Shown here piece after piece: positions 1 through 12,779 of a DNA stretch of 64,000 nt. The stretch spans positions 1,364,001 to 1,428,000 of the forward strand of contig PUFA01000022.1 in the NCBI GenBank assembly GCA_003508835.1. The letters run 5' to 3'. The first letter of the stretch is position 1. The number at the start of each line of letters is the position of its first letter. The notes under the pieces are model-generated. The model searched no databases and was not told where the DNA came from. It saw only the letters and a list, made by a program, of their open reading frames with translations. Made by a program: the position numbers and the translations under genes. The DNA is from Eonycteris spelaea. Its lineage: Eukaryota > Chordata > Mammalia > Chiroptera > Pteropodidae.

Positions 1-45
1 TGGCTTCATAGAGCTCACAATCTTTTGGGGGTGGGGTATAATAAA

Positions 46-94
46 TCATCCAGTCCATCTGTCCATCCATCCATTCATCCATCAATCCATCCAG
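46..94. repeat. (TCCA)n simple repeat
   Basis: A run of CATC/TCCA units with a few interruptions. It is an ordinary imperfect tetranucleotide microsatellite next to the left edge of the window. Confidence 0.85.
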
Positions 95-279
95 GATAAA
101 TTGTGGGATAATTTCCATGAGGAAAAACATAGCCAGAGTAAAAGGCAGAGATTTGGATGATGCATTATTTTATAGAGGTGGTCTAAAAAGTTTATATATA
201 AACATACTTAAGGATATTAGGGAACCGTGGGACATAGCTTTGTGGCATTGGGAAGAGGGTGATTTCTAGGTAGAGAAAA

Positions 280-890
280 TAGCAAATGCAGTGTTCTTGG
301 CTTCCTTAGCTTTTTTAAGACCAGCAAGGAAACCAATGTGATTGGACTGAAGCAAGCAAGGAGAGAATAGAAAGGGTCGAGGGGCAGCAGATTGCAGATC
401 ACATAGAACTTCGTAGGTTATGAGAAGAATTTTGGTTTTACACTTAAAAAGACTAAAAGACTTTAGGAAGCTTTGAGCAGAAGGGCGATATGACTTGATT
501 AATATTTTCGAAGGCTTGAGTAGAAAGTGAGGGGACAGTGTAGGAAGCACTGCAGTCGAAAGATGGTGGCCTGGGATAGTGTCAGAGTCAAGACATTTTT
601 TGGCATGGTTGACCCATACTGAAAATGCAGTGGATAAGGTTAGAAATGAAGGTATAAATTTAAAAGTTGTCAGCATGTAGTTATATTTAAAGTCATAGGG
701 TTAGACATGGCCATCTAAGGATGAAGCCTGGAAAGAGGAGTCCTTGGAAGAAGGGGTGAAGTGCTGCAGCTTACCAGGGGACAGGAAGAACCAGCCAGGG
801 GGACAGGGGGGACGGTGAGGGTCTGAGCAGGACAGGTGAAGCAATATTTTCAGAAGAAAGGAGCAATCTGTTACATCAAATGCTGCTTTA
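280..890 (-). mobile_element. L2 (LINE2) fragment, antisense, internally deleted
   Basis: The plus strand reads as the reverse complement of the L2 3' half. It has the 'cagatcacatagaacttcg' block at about 397 (the antisense of the L2 'aaggccctacatgatctg' stretch), then a block like 'gagcagaagggcgatatga'. Near 875 comes 'tcaaatgctgct', which belongs further 5' in L2, so a piece between the two is missing. It is strongly diverged, as expected for a pre-eutherian LINE. Recognition is from remembered consensus order, not from an alignment. Confidence 0.7.
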
Positions 891-894
891 AAAA

Positions 895-1284
895 TCCCAG
901 TGGCTTTCTCTTTCAGGGTAATTACGGAAAGCCTTAAAATGTTTTCTAAAGTTCTGCTCCCTGGGATTCAGTCAGACTGTGTCTATTTTAGTTTCTAATA
1001 CTTCTCCCTGTCCCAGGGCCTTTGTGGACAGGAGGGTCCCAATTTTCCTTTGCTCTTCTTCTAGCTACTTCAGATATTTGTCCAGTATTATTATTATTTT
1101 TTAAATGAATCCTTTTCTGGCCACACTATGTTAAAACCCCTTAGTAAAAACTTGAATAGGACTTCATAGCACTCCCTCAGGGTATTTTACAGAGTTGTAA
1201 TTTTAAATTTTGTGCGATCATAAAATTAAAAAATGTCTGATTGATCAAAAGCTCCATGTGGGCAAGAAGGCAGCACGATTGCTT
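895..1284. other. Unassigned AT-rich sequence
   Basis: No repeat, coding or RNA signature was recognised. A CT-rich patch near 1000-1075 is the only compositional change. Confidence 0.6.
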
Positions 1285-1352
1285 TGCTTAACACCTGTGT
1301 CCAGTCACAGCACAGTGTAGCACTCCATAAATATTTATTGAGTGAATGAACT
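1285..1352 (+). mobile_element. L2/MIR 3'-end fragment
   Basis: It contains the typical terminal block 'agcactccataaatattta' followed by 'ttgagtgaatgaa'. This resembles the shared 3' tail of L2 and MIR-like elements. The copy is too short to choose between the two. Confidence 0.55.
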
Positions 1353-2600
1353 CAACCAAAGTTTTATGAGTCTTTTTATCTGAGAAATATATAACTTCTT
1401 TTCGAATCCTGAGAATAATGGCTCTTTGATAGGTCTATTAAACATATACTGTAATTAAGTACTAAAACTCCATATTCTAATTACACTGGCACAATTAAAA
1501 AAAATATCTTAAGGAATAATAAACATCAGTGTACCTTTCTTATGGTAAAGTAAAAGTCAGAAAGTCATTCAAGAAAAACGAGTCCTCATGAAAACTAAGT
1601 TTAGATATAATCATTGATAGTGCTCACAGTGTATGACTTCTATACAGCAGGACTGATTGTTTAGATAAACTTATCTAAACTTGCTACACAGCAGGAAGTT
1701 TAGGTAAGAACTCACAGCTTTCTCACATCGCTCCTATTGCTAATCTGTCCCCAAGGCCAGCCTCAAGCCAGGATTCTCCCATATTAGATCTTTTTTCATT
1801 AGTTAAACTTTCTATTTAGGAGAAAGAAAATATGAAGCATTAAAACAGATATATTTGTTAAGTATATTGTATCAGATTAATATAGCCTTTTTCTCATGGA
1901 GCTTTTTAAATGCTTTTCAATTTATGTAAGTGTTCATAATATTCTAACCTCGATTTTTAAGACAAGTGTTATATTAGAAAAATAACAAAATCAAATGCCC
2001 ATCTAGCACTGTGTATTCAGCTAAAATCACTTTCCTCAAGAAAATAATCTACAATATTTACCCTTCTCAATCCTATTTGCTTAAGGTTCTCTGTATAGAA
2101 TTTGCTGGGAAGTCTTTGAGTATTAACCTGTGCTACAAAATATTTAAGAAGAAGTATTAGGCAGTTTGTCCAGTGTGAAACATACATATAAAAAATAGTT
2201 TGTTTAGTCTTTTTGGTAAACCTCTGACAGTATTTAATTCATTTTTGTTGTTGCGTTACTCATAAACATATATCCAATATGGGGCTGGGAAGAAGGAATA
2301 AATTCAAATACTTGACAAACTGCTTAGAGAATGTTCCAAGAGAAACCATATACCTCAGGCTACTCAGCAGAAACAGAAACACTTTGCACTGAATATTTGA
2401 CAAAAGAATTTGTTCAAGTAATCGCCTTTACTAGTCAGTGATTTCCATAGCAACCACACAATGACTCATATACAAAATCAGGCTTTAGTGAAAGAAACAG
2501 CCAATTTGCTGTGTCAGATTATTATATATCCCTATCTTTCCTTGTAGGATTAAAGCCAGATACTGAATATAACTATTTTCTGTGGACCGTTTAATAAGCA
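1353..2600. other. Unassigned AT-rich sequence with one palindrome
   Basis: No gene was found, and only short reading frames are present. The one notable structure is the inverted repeat at 1659-1680, listed separately. Confidence 0.6.
1659..1680. repeat. 22-bp near-perfect palindrome
   Basis: Two perfect 10-bp arms, gtttagataa and ttatctaaac, are separated by two bases. The 9-mer acagcagga lies on both sides (about 1643-1651 and 1687-1695), so the palindrome sits inside a short direct repeat. No protein family is assigned to it. Confidence 0.85.
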
Positions 2601-2604
2601 TTTC

Positions 2605-2740
2605 ATGTTATTTCATTTAGCCCTTCAATTATTAACTTCATTTAATGGAATAGGAAAAGTTAAGAGAGTTGAAGTAATTTGACCAACATGCCACTACAGG
2701 TAAATAAATATTAAGTTTTGGATTCCAGATCCACCTAACT
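2605..2740 (-). mobile_element. MIR SINE fragment, antisense
   Basis: The order is 'ttatttcatttagccc', then an 'aataggaaaagttaagagag' block, then 'gaccaacatgccactacagg'. This follows the antisense MIR layout: oligo-AT, then the block read as 'gaggaaactgag...gttaag', then 'cacacagc'. It is highly diverged. Confidence 0.55.
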
Positions 2741-2744
2741 CCTA

Positions 2745-5700
2745 AATTTTAATTTTTTTTTTCCAGTATCACATGCTGATGTAAGCCTCTGTGAGAAGAG
2801 GCAGTTTCTCATTATTTTAGTTGAAATATCACATTTTTCAAGTGACAGTAGAACTAGATTATATTTTACAAAACAGAATGTAAGTAATTTGGGAACTGGA
2901 GTTCTTTGGTGGGCATTTCCTTTTGTCCGTCATATCGACTGGTAACCCAGGAAATGTCATGTGGAATCCAGAGACACTGCATATCATTGTTTCTCTTGTG
3001 TTGTGCACAGGGACACCTAGCCACGCAGGCACGATGAGCTAAAACCCAGGGAACACTCTGCTTACCATGCTCTGTGTCCTGCCCTGGGACCTGCCTAGGT
3101 CAGAAGAAAGGAAAGGGGACCATTTTCTAGTGGTCTGATCAGAGTGGACACTTTTTTGCAGTGTTTCCCATTTGTGCTACCTTTCTAATTTGCACCATTA
3201 CCTGCAATTTTAGCATTAACTTCAGTATAATCTGATACTTTTGGCATATTAGCATCCCTTAGAGTAAGGAATATTGCACCAGTATGATCCCCTTGTTTGT
3301 AGGGACTCCATGAGATTGGAAAAACTCATGGACAAGCAGCCCTATGGTGTATCAAAGGCCTACAAAAGATCAAGAATTCTTAATATCTGAAGTCATTATG
3401 AATATACTTCATTATATATTAGGAAGACAAAACTACAGGTCCTGATATCGTAGTTAATGAGATTTCCATTATGTTTTATATATTTTATAATCAAAAGCAT
3501 TCAAAATTGTTTTACAACTCGTGTACCTAAATTGCTTTCAACATTTAATGCTTTTAACATTTAAATTAATAATGAGTTTTGATAGGAACATTTTATATCA
3601 AATTATATTTTAGAGGAAATCTTAATATGAAAAATAAGAGTATGTTCTCCAGATAAACATACTCTATATTGGATATTTTTCCCATTTTTGGATATCAGTG
3701 AACTTGTCAAAAATAAGGCAATGCAAAATATAAATTTTTTTTTGCAATTTATTCTAGACTTTTATATTTTTAGAATTTATCTGAGATGTTTAAATTAAGC
3801 CTTTTTGTTCATTTTGAGTTTTTATTGTTATTCTTGTTTTTAGTTTGTTATAAGGCAGGAGAAATGAAGGGCTTGAGGAAATAAAATCTAAGAATGTAGA
3901 GCATGAGTTAGTTGCTTCCTCAATATATATATGTGTGTGTGTATATATGTATTTCTCATCAGAAGATCAAATTTCAGTTTCCTTGAATTGGGCATATAAG
4001 GCTGTCTTGAAGAGGAAATTATTCCTTTGAGCGACTTATGTCTTTGATATCTTGGCCTACCATGTTGGAACAAATTAGGACCACAACATTGGTGAAGTTT
4101 GCTACAAATTATTGATCTTGTCCTTGGTGGTATTCTGTGACTGTGCTGATTTTTTTTTAAAGCTAAAAAAATATGCCATTGAAGGTTTCAGATAATTTCT
4201 GTTGAGTCAAGTTCACGGTAATAGAAGTCATATGTCATAAAGCAAACACATAAATAAAATTCATAGAGGAAATCAAAGTGATTTCAAATGCTCATGGTAG
4301 TCGTATTTCCACTAGTCACCAAAGCTTTCACTATTTCAACAAGCATCATGAACATTTGCAGCTACATTTTTTTTAGATCAACTGCCTTTGAATGATTTTC
4401 AGAACTCTGAGCCATTACTAATGCCAAGGAAAGAAATTAAAGAAAAATTGGACAGACTCTCAGGAAAAGTTTCCTAATTGTGAAAACTATTACAATGTGG
4501 AAAAATACCCTCTCAGGGGGAGGATGGATGCCTATCTCCAAGGCTTTAAAATTAGGGCTAGACCAGCTCTGAGAGAAGAGAATTGAGGGCAAAATTCATT
4601 ACTGGCAAGGAAGTGAGCTGGATGACATAATGGGTCTTTTCCCTTATACTAGTACTTCTTTGATGTTTTCATTTAAGTGGTAACTTAGTTTCAAGAGCAG
4701 ATGTTTGAATGTGGGGTGTGGGCTCAGGTTTCAATGAGAACTTCACCAGAAAAAGTCAGGAATGAAGGCCACCATTGATCATGTATTGGGATTACTTTTG
4801 TATTTGACCATGAAGACAATTAACCACCTAATACATTTCCTGGCACACATTTACTGTGGTTAGTCTTCTTTATCTATATGTCAGTCTTGCTCAGTGTGGC
4901 TTTTGCTTATCAGAAAAACACAAATATTTTTCTTGCTTGTTAAGGCTAACCACGCTGTATGCAACTGCACAATTTGCATTCATATGAGGCTGTCAGGCTT
5001 CTGTTTTGCCTCCCTGCTCTGTGTGCACCTATAAACCCAGTGCAGCTGGGTTGAAGGAGCACACAGGCAGCTCTAGCATTAAGGATGTGATGGGCGAGAT
5101 TGAGGTAGATTTGAACTGTCACCATCAATCACATCCAGTGAAAAAGCAGCTCCCAGGTGGTCCAGTGGTCTCTCTTTGCTTGGTACTATTTTTCTCCTTT
5201 TGTTAGGTGTCTAGTGAGAGGAAATGTGAAGGATTGACACATGTGACGTTCCCACTGTGACTCTCAAGTGAGTGAATACAAATGCTGTGAGGTTTTATTG
5301 AATGTTAAAGCCTGCCCTCTCTGTAAAAAAATATTTATTTATTTTAATCTCTGTACTCTTGAGCCTTATAGCTACATTATTTGATTTCTTTTCTCAGGCC
5401 AGCTGTAGGTTATGTAGGGGTTCCCAAGCATTCAGTCATGTGTCCCTTATCTATTTCTGCGTAGATATAGGAATCAAATAGTATAGACATGAACCTCAGT
5501 ATACTTTGTCTTAATTATTCAATAATTAAATTAGGATTTTAGCAAAAACAGGATATTTCTGGCTTGTCAGTGTAAAATTAAGGCTTTTATCACTGAATTA
5601 CTTATAAAAATATTGTTTTCTTATTTTTTTATTTGGAAGAATCATAATATGTGTGTTTCTGTTGTTACTTGCAACTCAGCAGAAACCATGTAACATAAAA

Positions 5701-6315
5701 ATTGTCTGGAATTTGAGATGATCATCTGCTTATCTCACATTCCCTTTCTTAATGTCCCAGGATCAGAAGAATATCTGTTGCAGAGCAATACAAATAACCG
5801 CTAGCCCATAACATGTACCTTTGTACAAAGAAATGAACAACTATTTTATATGGCAACAGTCTAAATATAACATAGCTATCCTAATTTGGAGTAAGGTGAA
5901 TATATAAAATCTATTATAAATTCTCAGCTCTCCAAATCTCTCCATCATACTACTAAGAGTTTTATAACCCAAAGATCGAATAGAAAATGTTTTTTCCAGG
6001 GACTAGGATACCCCAGAGTATAACTCAAGCCCACATTACTTTAGACCCCTATGATCTTATCTGCCCTTGGGGCAAGAACCAGCCAAAATACTTTATCTTG
6101 ACAATAGTGTTGCAGTTTAGATGGAAATGTACATCTGTTCAGACACACTGAGGAACAAATAAGTCACATCGAAGAGATGGAGAGTGGAGCTGCCAGAGGG
6201 ACAAAATGGAAAGACATCCTGAGGAAAGGCACAGAAGGGAACACATACAGACTAGTTGGAGCAGTGTGGACTTGTCAAACATGGGGAGCTGTCACGTTAT
6301 AAATTGCTTAGAGAC
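2745..6315. other. Unassigned sequence without genes
   Basis: No repeat family or exon could be supported over this stretch apart from the AT/GT tract near 3922. Around 4950-5215 the sequence is less AT-rich and holds an octamer-type site (atttgcat, about 4972-4979) and short frames open on both strands. That is weak evidence for a conserved non-coding element and none for a protein. Confidence 0.5.
3922..3950. repeat. (AT)n/(GT)n microsatellite
   Basis: Alternating purine-pyrimidine tract: AT units, then GT units, then AT units again. Confidence 0.9.
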
Positions 6316-6317
6316 AT

Positions 6318-6432
6318 TATTGCAGTATCTTGACATAATGGAAAAAGAGAGAGATCTGAGTTCAAGTCCTGACTTTGTTTCTCATTGGTTGTAGGGCGTT
6401 AGGTAAGTTACATCTCTGCTCTAACCCTCCAG
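6318..6432 (+). mobile_element. MIR SINE core fragment
   Basis: The sequence 'gagatctgagttcaagtcct', then 'gactttgtttctcattggtt', then 'gttaggtaagttacatctct' follows the MIR core order: 'gggttcgaatcc', 'ctctgccacttactagctg', 'ggcaagttacttaacctct'. Both ends are eroded. Confidence 0.7.
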
Positions 6433-6434
6433 TT

Positions 6435-7950
6435 CTACATCTAGGAGTTGAAAATTCGGAATTGGACACCCCAGCCCACTTTAGCTTTCCATTTTAAATT
6501 GCAGGACTACCTGGTGAGTTGTAACTAAGAGGGTCTATAGTGAGTAATACAATAAGACCATTCATGTTGAAGCATACCCATTGATATGGGTCTTAGTCTT
6601 AGTAATTTCATGAGAACATAGAATGTGAATGGCACAACCATGGACTGTGAGGATGAGACTCAGGATATGAGGCAAGATCTTGATAATTCAAATAGAAACC
6701 TGAACACGGCTTATTTGATTAAACTGGTATAGAGAAAGCATTAGCTTCAGTGTTACGAATTTTATAACCCAAAGACCAAATAGAAAATGCTCTAGCATAT
6801 AGAAGAGCTGAATTAGGAAGAAATATACTTTGGATTGAGTTAGGGAAATACTGAAATGGTGGGCTAATAGTTTTCCAAGACTAATTTGACTAATCCAATG
6901 AAAATATCGGCAGTTATGAGAATCTTCTGAGTTAAAAACAGCTGAATTTTCTCCTTAATGTATTATTATGTATAATATTTTGTTTCAGTTGCTCTTCCAA
7001 ACCAGGAAATATTTCTAATATAATTAATTGTTAAAAAAGAAATAGGATTGGTTATCCTCACCAATTTTCCAAGCAAGAGATTTCTTAGCTTTATATACCT
7101 ATGTACATATGAGTACATAAATAAGCACATTAAAAATTTTATATAAGTCCAGGTGTCCTAAATTTCTGACAGTAATTTTCAAATATATCAGTTACCTAGT
7201 GGGATGGAACCGGATGTCTCAGACTGCAAATATGTATTCATTTCCAGTGAATTCTTGTTTATTTCCCAACGGAAGCACTGCATGCGCTGCTGGCCTGCCA
7301 GAATGAGGACAAAATTTTATCAATGAGCGTTCCCCTCCAGAGGGGCCAGTGGTCTGTTTTTCTAAGTTAGCTGTTTTGAGAGGTTTAGTCACGTGGACGT
7401 AAGCTTTAAGACACATGTTTTGATTCTATCCTAACTGTGGTTCTATGGCATCTTCCTGTAGGACTTGGCTCTGATGTAAAGTTTCAATGTAAATTAAGAT
7501 GAACATGGGCCTTTTTTAAGATAAAACTTGACATTTGTTGTAGTGACACTGAGGTAGGGTTTGCTATGTTCCCTTTACAACTCATAGTCTCAACAATTAT
7601 TTTGAAAATTCTCTGGCCTCCTTTAGTCAGTTAGAAACATTCTCCAGCTGGAAGATATATACAGTGACTTTTGCATATCATCCTGCTGGGTTCTAAACAT
7701 AATAGGTTGATGTCTATGATATAGTTTATTTAGTCTTTTTCTTTGAATCCATATCTTATTTGGTGCTTGTCTTGCTTCCTAGGTCAGTGGACCCAAAAAT
7801 GTCCTAGTCGGCTACCATGTGGTGACACAGCTGCTTTGGCTCTGAGAGCCTGTAGTTAGGACTGGGTGGTAAAAATGGGGCTTAGTACCCTTAGCTGTGG
7901 AACACTGCTTTTGCTATCAGTAGGTCAGATGAGCTCTGACTGATGAAAAC
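6435..7950. other. Unassigned sequence without genes
   Basis: No coding or repeat signature was recognised. A somewhat GC-richer block at 7210-7420, with scattered CpGs, could be conserved non-coding DNA. Nothing in it identifies a function. Confidence 0.5.
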
Positions 7951-8192
7951 CAAGTTGAATGCCTTTTGTTTTTCCATTCTTTATCTTTACCTACAGTGCG
8001 GCCCCGTTTGATACTGTTGACACAGCTCTCCTTAAAATTATGTTTCTTTGGCATTTTATAACTTTACTCCTGAGTGACTTACTGATCAATCTTTTTGTGG
8101 GTTCTCCTAACCTGTCCTCCTTAAAATGTACTGTTCTCTACATTTTATCCTTCTTCTTCAGTCTCTTATTTAGCTTCACCCAAGGTTTAAGC

Positions 8193-8390
8193 CAGCAATT
8201 CCCAAACTTTAAGCTAGTGACTTACAAATTGGCTACATATCGGAATCATTTATGAGACTTTACGAATACAGATGCCTGGGCTGCTGCTCTGAAAAGTCTG
8301 AGTCAGTGTCTTTGGGGTGGACACCAGCATCGATATGTGTGAAGTATTTCACAGGTGATTTTTTTGAGCTTCAGGTTTGAGAATCACCAT
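8193..8390 (+). mobile_element. MER5-type hAT (Charlie group) non-autonomous DNA transposon
   Basis: It begins with 'cagcaattcccaaacttt', a decayed form of the terminal 'cagtggttctcaaac', and ends with 'ttgagaatcacc', the matching inverted terminus. The interior has 'cggaatcatttatgagactt' and 'gatgcctgggctgctgctct', both typical of this group. It lies inside the L2 copy and is therefore younger than it. No clear 8-bp duplication survives. Confidence 0.7.
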
Positions 8391-8694
8391 CCTCACAAAT
8401 TATACTCTAAGCCAAATAAGCCAGTGATGTCAGCATCTTTATTCTGATCTCTGGCTTCGGACCCATACTTCAGATCTTCTAAAAAACACCCGCAGGTGGA
8501 TTATCTACAGTTATTTCAAATTCAGTAAACTCCATCAAGTTCATTACTCAACTCTAACTCTTTCCATTCATTGTCTATCTCTTTTTTTTCCCTCTTCTGA
8601 TAATGCCCCTCCCAGGACCAAGAGAAAAACCTTATTCATCTTCAGATTCTTGCTTTCTTCATGCTTGTTCTTTCCAATTAATTTTCATTACATG

Positions 8695-9121
8695 TGTGTG
8701 GTGGTAGTTTTCTGTCAACTTGGCTGGGCCACGATGTCCTAATATGTGGTCAAACATTATTCTGGATGTTTTTGTGACACTCCTTCTTGAAGAGATTAAC
8801 ATTTAAATTCAAGGACTTTGCCCTCCTTAATGTGGGTGGGACTCATTCAGTCAGTTGAAGGAAGGCCTGAATAGAACAAAAATAATGACCTTCTCCCAAG
8901 TAAGGAACAGTTTTAGCAGCAGACAGCCTTCGGACTTGAATTGCAACATTGGCTCTTCCCTGGGTCTCTAGCTTGCTGATCTACCCTGCAGATTTTAGAC
9001 TTTCAGCCTCCATGGTCACGTGAGCTAATTCCTTAAAATAAACCCACATATATAATTGATTATTTCTCTGGAGAACCCTGACTAATATATAAACTAATAT
9101 GCAAAACCTGACTAATACACA
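8695..9121 (+). mobile_element. ERVL-type solo LTR (MLT2-like)
   Basis: It starts around 'tctgtcaacttggctgggcc' and contains 'aatgtgggtgggactcattc', 'cctgaatagaacaaaaataa', and 'cttgctgatctaccctgcag'. It closes with 'tctggagaaccctgactaat'. This order is that of MLT2 LTRs of the ERVL class, with the polyadenylation-type 'aaaataaa' near 9035. The last motif (ctgactaata) is present twice, about 30 bp apart, so the 3' edge was locally duplicated. No internal viral sequence is attached. It interrupts the L2 copy. Confidence 0.75.
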
Positions 9122-11519
9122 AACCTCAGATCTCTCCCTTAAATCTGTATCTTCCTTCCATTTCTACTGTTTCTCCATAATTTTGGCCTCCGTCATTACT
9201 GGGATGACCCTCACCGTACCTCCCTGTTACTAGCCTCACTTCCATCCCTTGGTCTTCCTGGAACATGATCTTTCTAAATAAGTTCGTTTATATTGTTGTC
9301 CTTTTATTTAGAAATGTTGTGTGTTTCACTGTTGTTTCCTGAAGGATTAAAGTCTGAATCCTTTGTATGCAGGGTATTTCATCTTTTTTATATCTGTGCT
9401 TAGGCATTAGCCATACTCAATCCCCAAACTCTCAGTCCCAACACACATACACAGCACTTTTACACACTATTTTACACAATCTTTTTATTATTCATTTTGT
9501 AACATATCAAGAAACATCGCTTTTCCTTTCTTTCTAAGCCAACTATTTTGCTCTTCTGGGACACCAGATATATGAAAGGTTTAGCTGTGTTTTATTTATA
9601 CATTCATTTATTTGGTTAAAAGAAAAACCTAGAAGGAACCTTTTAGTTCTCCTTTCACAGCTGTGACGACAGAAAAATGAAAATTTGGAGCAATGACATT
9701 TACAGAACTATACATCACATTGCATTTTCAGAGTCTGAAAAATTCTGAAGATTAAGACGCTTGACAGAAATATTCGTTACTTTAACATGGACAGCTGTTT
9801 AGTTGGTCTAGTTATGTTAGCACAAAACTTTGGGGTTCCCTGACAGGTCACTCAGATGACTATGCTCACACACATCACTTTGAGAATGGAAAGGTTAGCA
9901 ACAACAGGTGTTACTGGTGTGAGATATTGTGCAGGCCGAAAATACAGTCCTATTTATTTAGAAATCGTTGCCTCCTCAAAAAATATGTGAAAAGCAGCTC
10001 CCAAATGGTTCTGTGCTTCAATTTGATTTTATTTTAGAATTGCTTATGTTATTAGGATTTATGAGTGTTGCTTCTCTGAAAGAATGGCGTATCTTTCATC
10101 TTGAGTGTGGACTTTAATGGAAATAGTGTGCTTTTATGAAATAAAACCTCTCTGAAGCCCTGCCTAAGGTTGTTTCAAACCAGAACCTCTACATCATGTC
10201 TGGAAAATCACTAGTACAGAAACAGACAGAAAGGGAGAAAATCTGTTTTTTAAATCTTTCTGAAACTTCCTGTGCAAATTTCTTGCTAGGAGTTTTATTC
10301 CAGGGTAGTGGTAGGATATCAGTGATTTGCATTTGGAAAGTTATCCTGAGTGTTATTTATATCCCCCGTCTCTGTTTAAGTTATATGTTCAACAGCTGCG
10401 TTCCACATGACCATTAAAGGTGCTGTCAAAAAGCAAAACTTTTTTTACAGATAAAGACTTATAAAACTGCAGTCAAACCTTAAGTACCCAACAAAAGTCG
10501 TGAGGTGGCTGATGTTCGGAAACAATGGGTATTCCTAAATATTTGACATTTATAAGCCTACTACAATTTTATACGGGAGATGTCCCTTTTAAATTAAGCT
10601 TAAATTAGGAAACCCAATGTAATTATGTTCCCTGAATACAACAGTGGAGAGATGTGGTGGGAGCTTCGGGTTGTACTGAGTGGCATAACCTGCAGCGTGC
10701 CGTGCCTGCAGACAACTGAGATGTGATTGTCCCTCAAAGACTGTCTTCGTTATCCTTTGGGTTAAAATAGTCACTTCAGGGCATTTTATTTTTAGTCCAA
10801 GGCAAAGTCTGTTTATACGTTCGTATCTATTTACTGACAATATAGAATTTTATATTTGTCACAAATCTCTTACAATTACCCCAATAAATTATCAGCCACC
10901 TTTGTTTTTTCTTGGGATGACGATTTCACCAACTCATAATCCTGATCATTCCCATGAAAAATAACCTCAGAACTTACTGTCACAGCAGGTCAAATTTGTG
11001 GTATACAGTTCTAAAGAATATTTATGCTTAATCTTAAAAATAAATACTAAAAATTGGTTAAGTTAGGTATAGCTTTTATTTTTTATATTATAATGGTCTG
11101 GATTTCTCATACTTTAGATAATCATATAAAATTTGTAGTATTAAATCAACCCAGTAAAGTTATTTATACAAAATTATGGAATTATAATTTAGAAATATAG
11201 TTGTCTTTTTTTCTCTATTACTATACTATTATATAGTAGTTCCTACCACACGAGGGGCAATTGGAGGTAAAACATACCGTATCAGTATTCTGCTTAATAA
11301 ATCATTTTTCTCCAGTTTACTTATAAAATAAGAAGTTAGGTTTGGATTCTTATTATTTGTGACTATTGTCTTGCCCTGACCAAGCATTTTGCAAAGAAAA
11401 TTGAGAATTTTGGCTGTGTAAAAATTCTCCTTTCCTCTTCGATCTTCCCTTATTTTCAACACTAGATAACCTTCATTTATTTTGTTTTACTGAGTGCATT
11501 CAAGGATTTTCTTTTTCAG

Positions 11520-11557
11520 CTAATAATAATAACAACAACAACAGCAACAACAACAAT
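11520..11557. repeat. (AAT)n/(AAC)n microsatellite
   Basis: A few AAT units followed by AAC units with one AGC interruption. Confidence 0.9.
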
Positions 11558-12779
11558 TAACTGAACAGATTGTTTGTTTTAATAGGTTTAACAAGCCAGA
11601 AGTTTGCCCAAATTAATGCCCCATATCGCAGAGATTATACTTGATCGAGATAAAGGAAATGTCGAATGCATTTTACTTCCGACTATGGAACTGTGGTCTT
11701 TCCTTTGTAATTCCTTCTTAGTTTGAAATTATTGACACCGATTAGTCAAGTTTCTGTGGGAAGACCTGGGACAACTTTTTCTACCTTCATTGCTTTTTTT
11801 TTTTTTTCTAATGTAAGACTCACAACCATCTTCTCATTCTCAAGATTCAGATCATTTTTCTGTCAGTAAAGAATTTCCTGATCCATGCAAGTATAATTAA
11901 CCACCTCACTTTTGTTTCACCACAGAACTTAATAATAGCATCATTTTTGTGCATTTTACATTTTATGAGGGAAATGGAAAAAAGAGGACATTTTTGAAGT
12001 TCTAATATATCATAGTTTCTAAAAACTTCCTTTAATAGAGGAGTCCTTAGTGCCTAATGAGGTAAAAAGAACCAAAGTATTGCTTCTAAATACTGAAAGA
12101 GGGAGGGAGCTGGGAACAGAGGTGCTCAAAGGATGAGCATGAGGTGCACAGCGTGGCCTGTGGCTGCCCTGACAGGGAGAATGGATTCGGCACTGTGTCT
12201 AGTACACACATTAGGGTGGCCAGTTTCTCCGTAGACCTGACGGGTGTTAACGTTCTACAAATACTCAGCTAGACAAGAAAAGAAATGATAGCTCCAAATA
12301 ATTGAATTTTCATAGAAAAATTGCTCTGGATGGATTCACTCATTGTGGATAAATTCAGGAAAGAAGGAACCTCAATTTTTCCATCTAAGATTTTTCAAAA
12401 AGTATAAAAGTGATAAACAAGTTTGAAAATGTGCAGAATGTTAGAAACCTTTAGAGCTGAGTAGAGAGCACACACTTTTTTTGCTCCCTATATTGGTTGA
12501 AGTTACTAGGTTAATATTAAGAATGACAGTGCTTAAAGTGTGGCCTTGAATCCCATGATTTATTCTTTTTTATATCTTTTTTCAGGAGTTTTTGTGTGCA
12601 ATCAGCATACTTGCCACTTTTTGAAATATGTTAAGACAGTGTCCTTGTGTGATGTAAGCAATCTGTCTCACACAATTAGTAGTAATTTTAATTTCCTATT
12701 ACAGAGCCATGGATTACTTTTCCACATCAGTCTCCAACTGAACTGGACATTAAAAATGGATTCCTGTTAGGCCACACAA

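Larger units (their letters stand above)
7955..9570 (+). mobile_element. Long L2 (LINE2) copy, split by two later insertions
   Basis: Three blocks keep L2 consensus order. 7955-8192 is C/T-rich and resembles the L2 'ctctcctggttctcctcc' region. 8391-8694 resembles the part after the 'gacccatatttccaactgcc' stretch. 9122-9570 has 'cttaaatctgtatcttcctt' and later 'ctgaaggattaaagtctgaa', matching the part around 'agaataaaatccaaagtcct'. A hAT-type element separates the first two blocks and an LTR the last two. Reading frames are destroyed, so it is a dead fossil. Identity rests on memory of the consensus. Confidence 0.65.

Noticed and set aside
3922..3950. Alternating AT/GT tract as an origin or CRISPR-like repeat
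   Set aside because: It is a plain microsatellite with no spacers and no unit longer than two bases.
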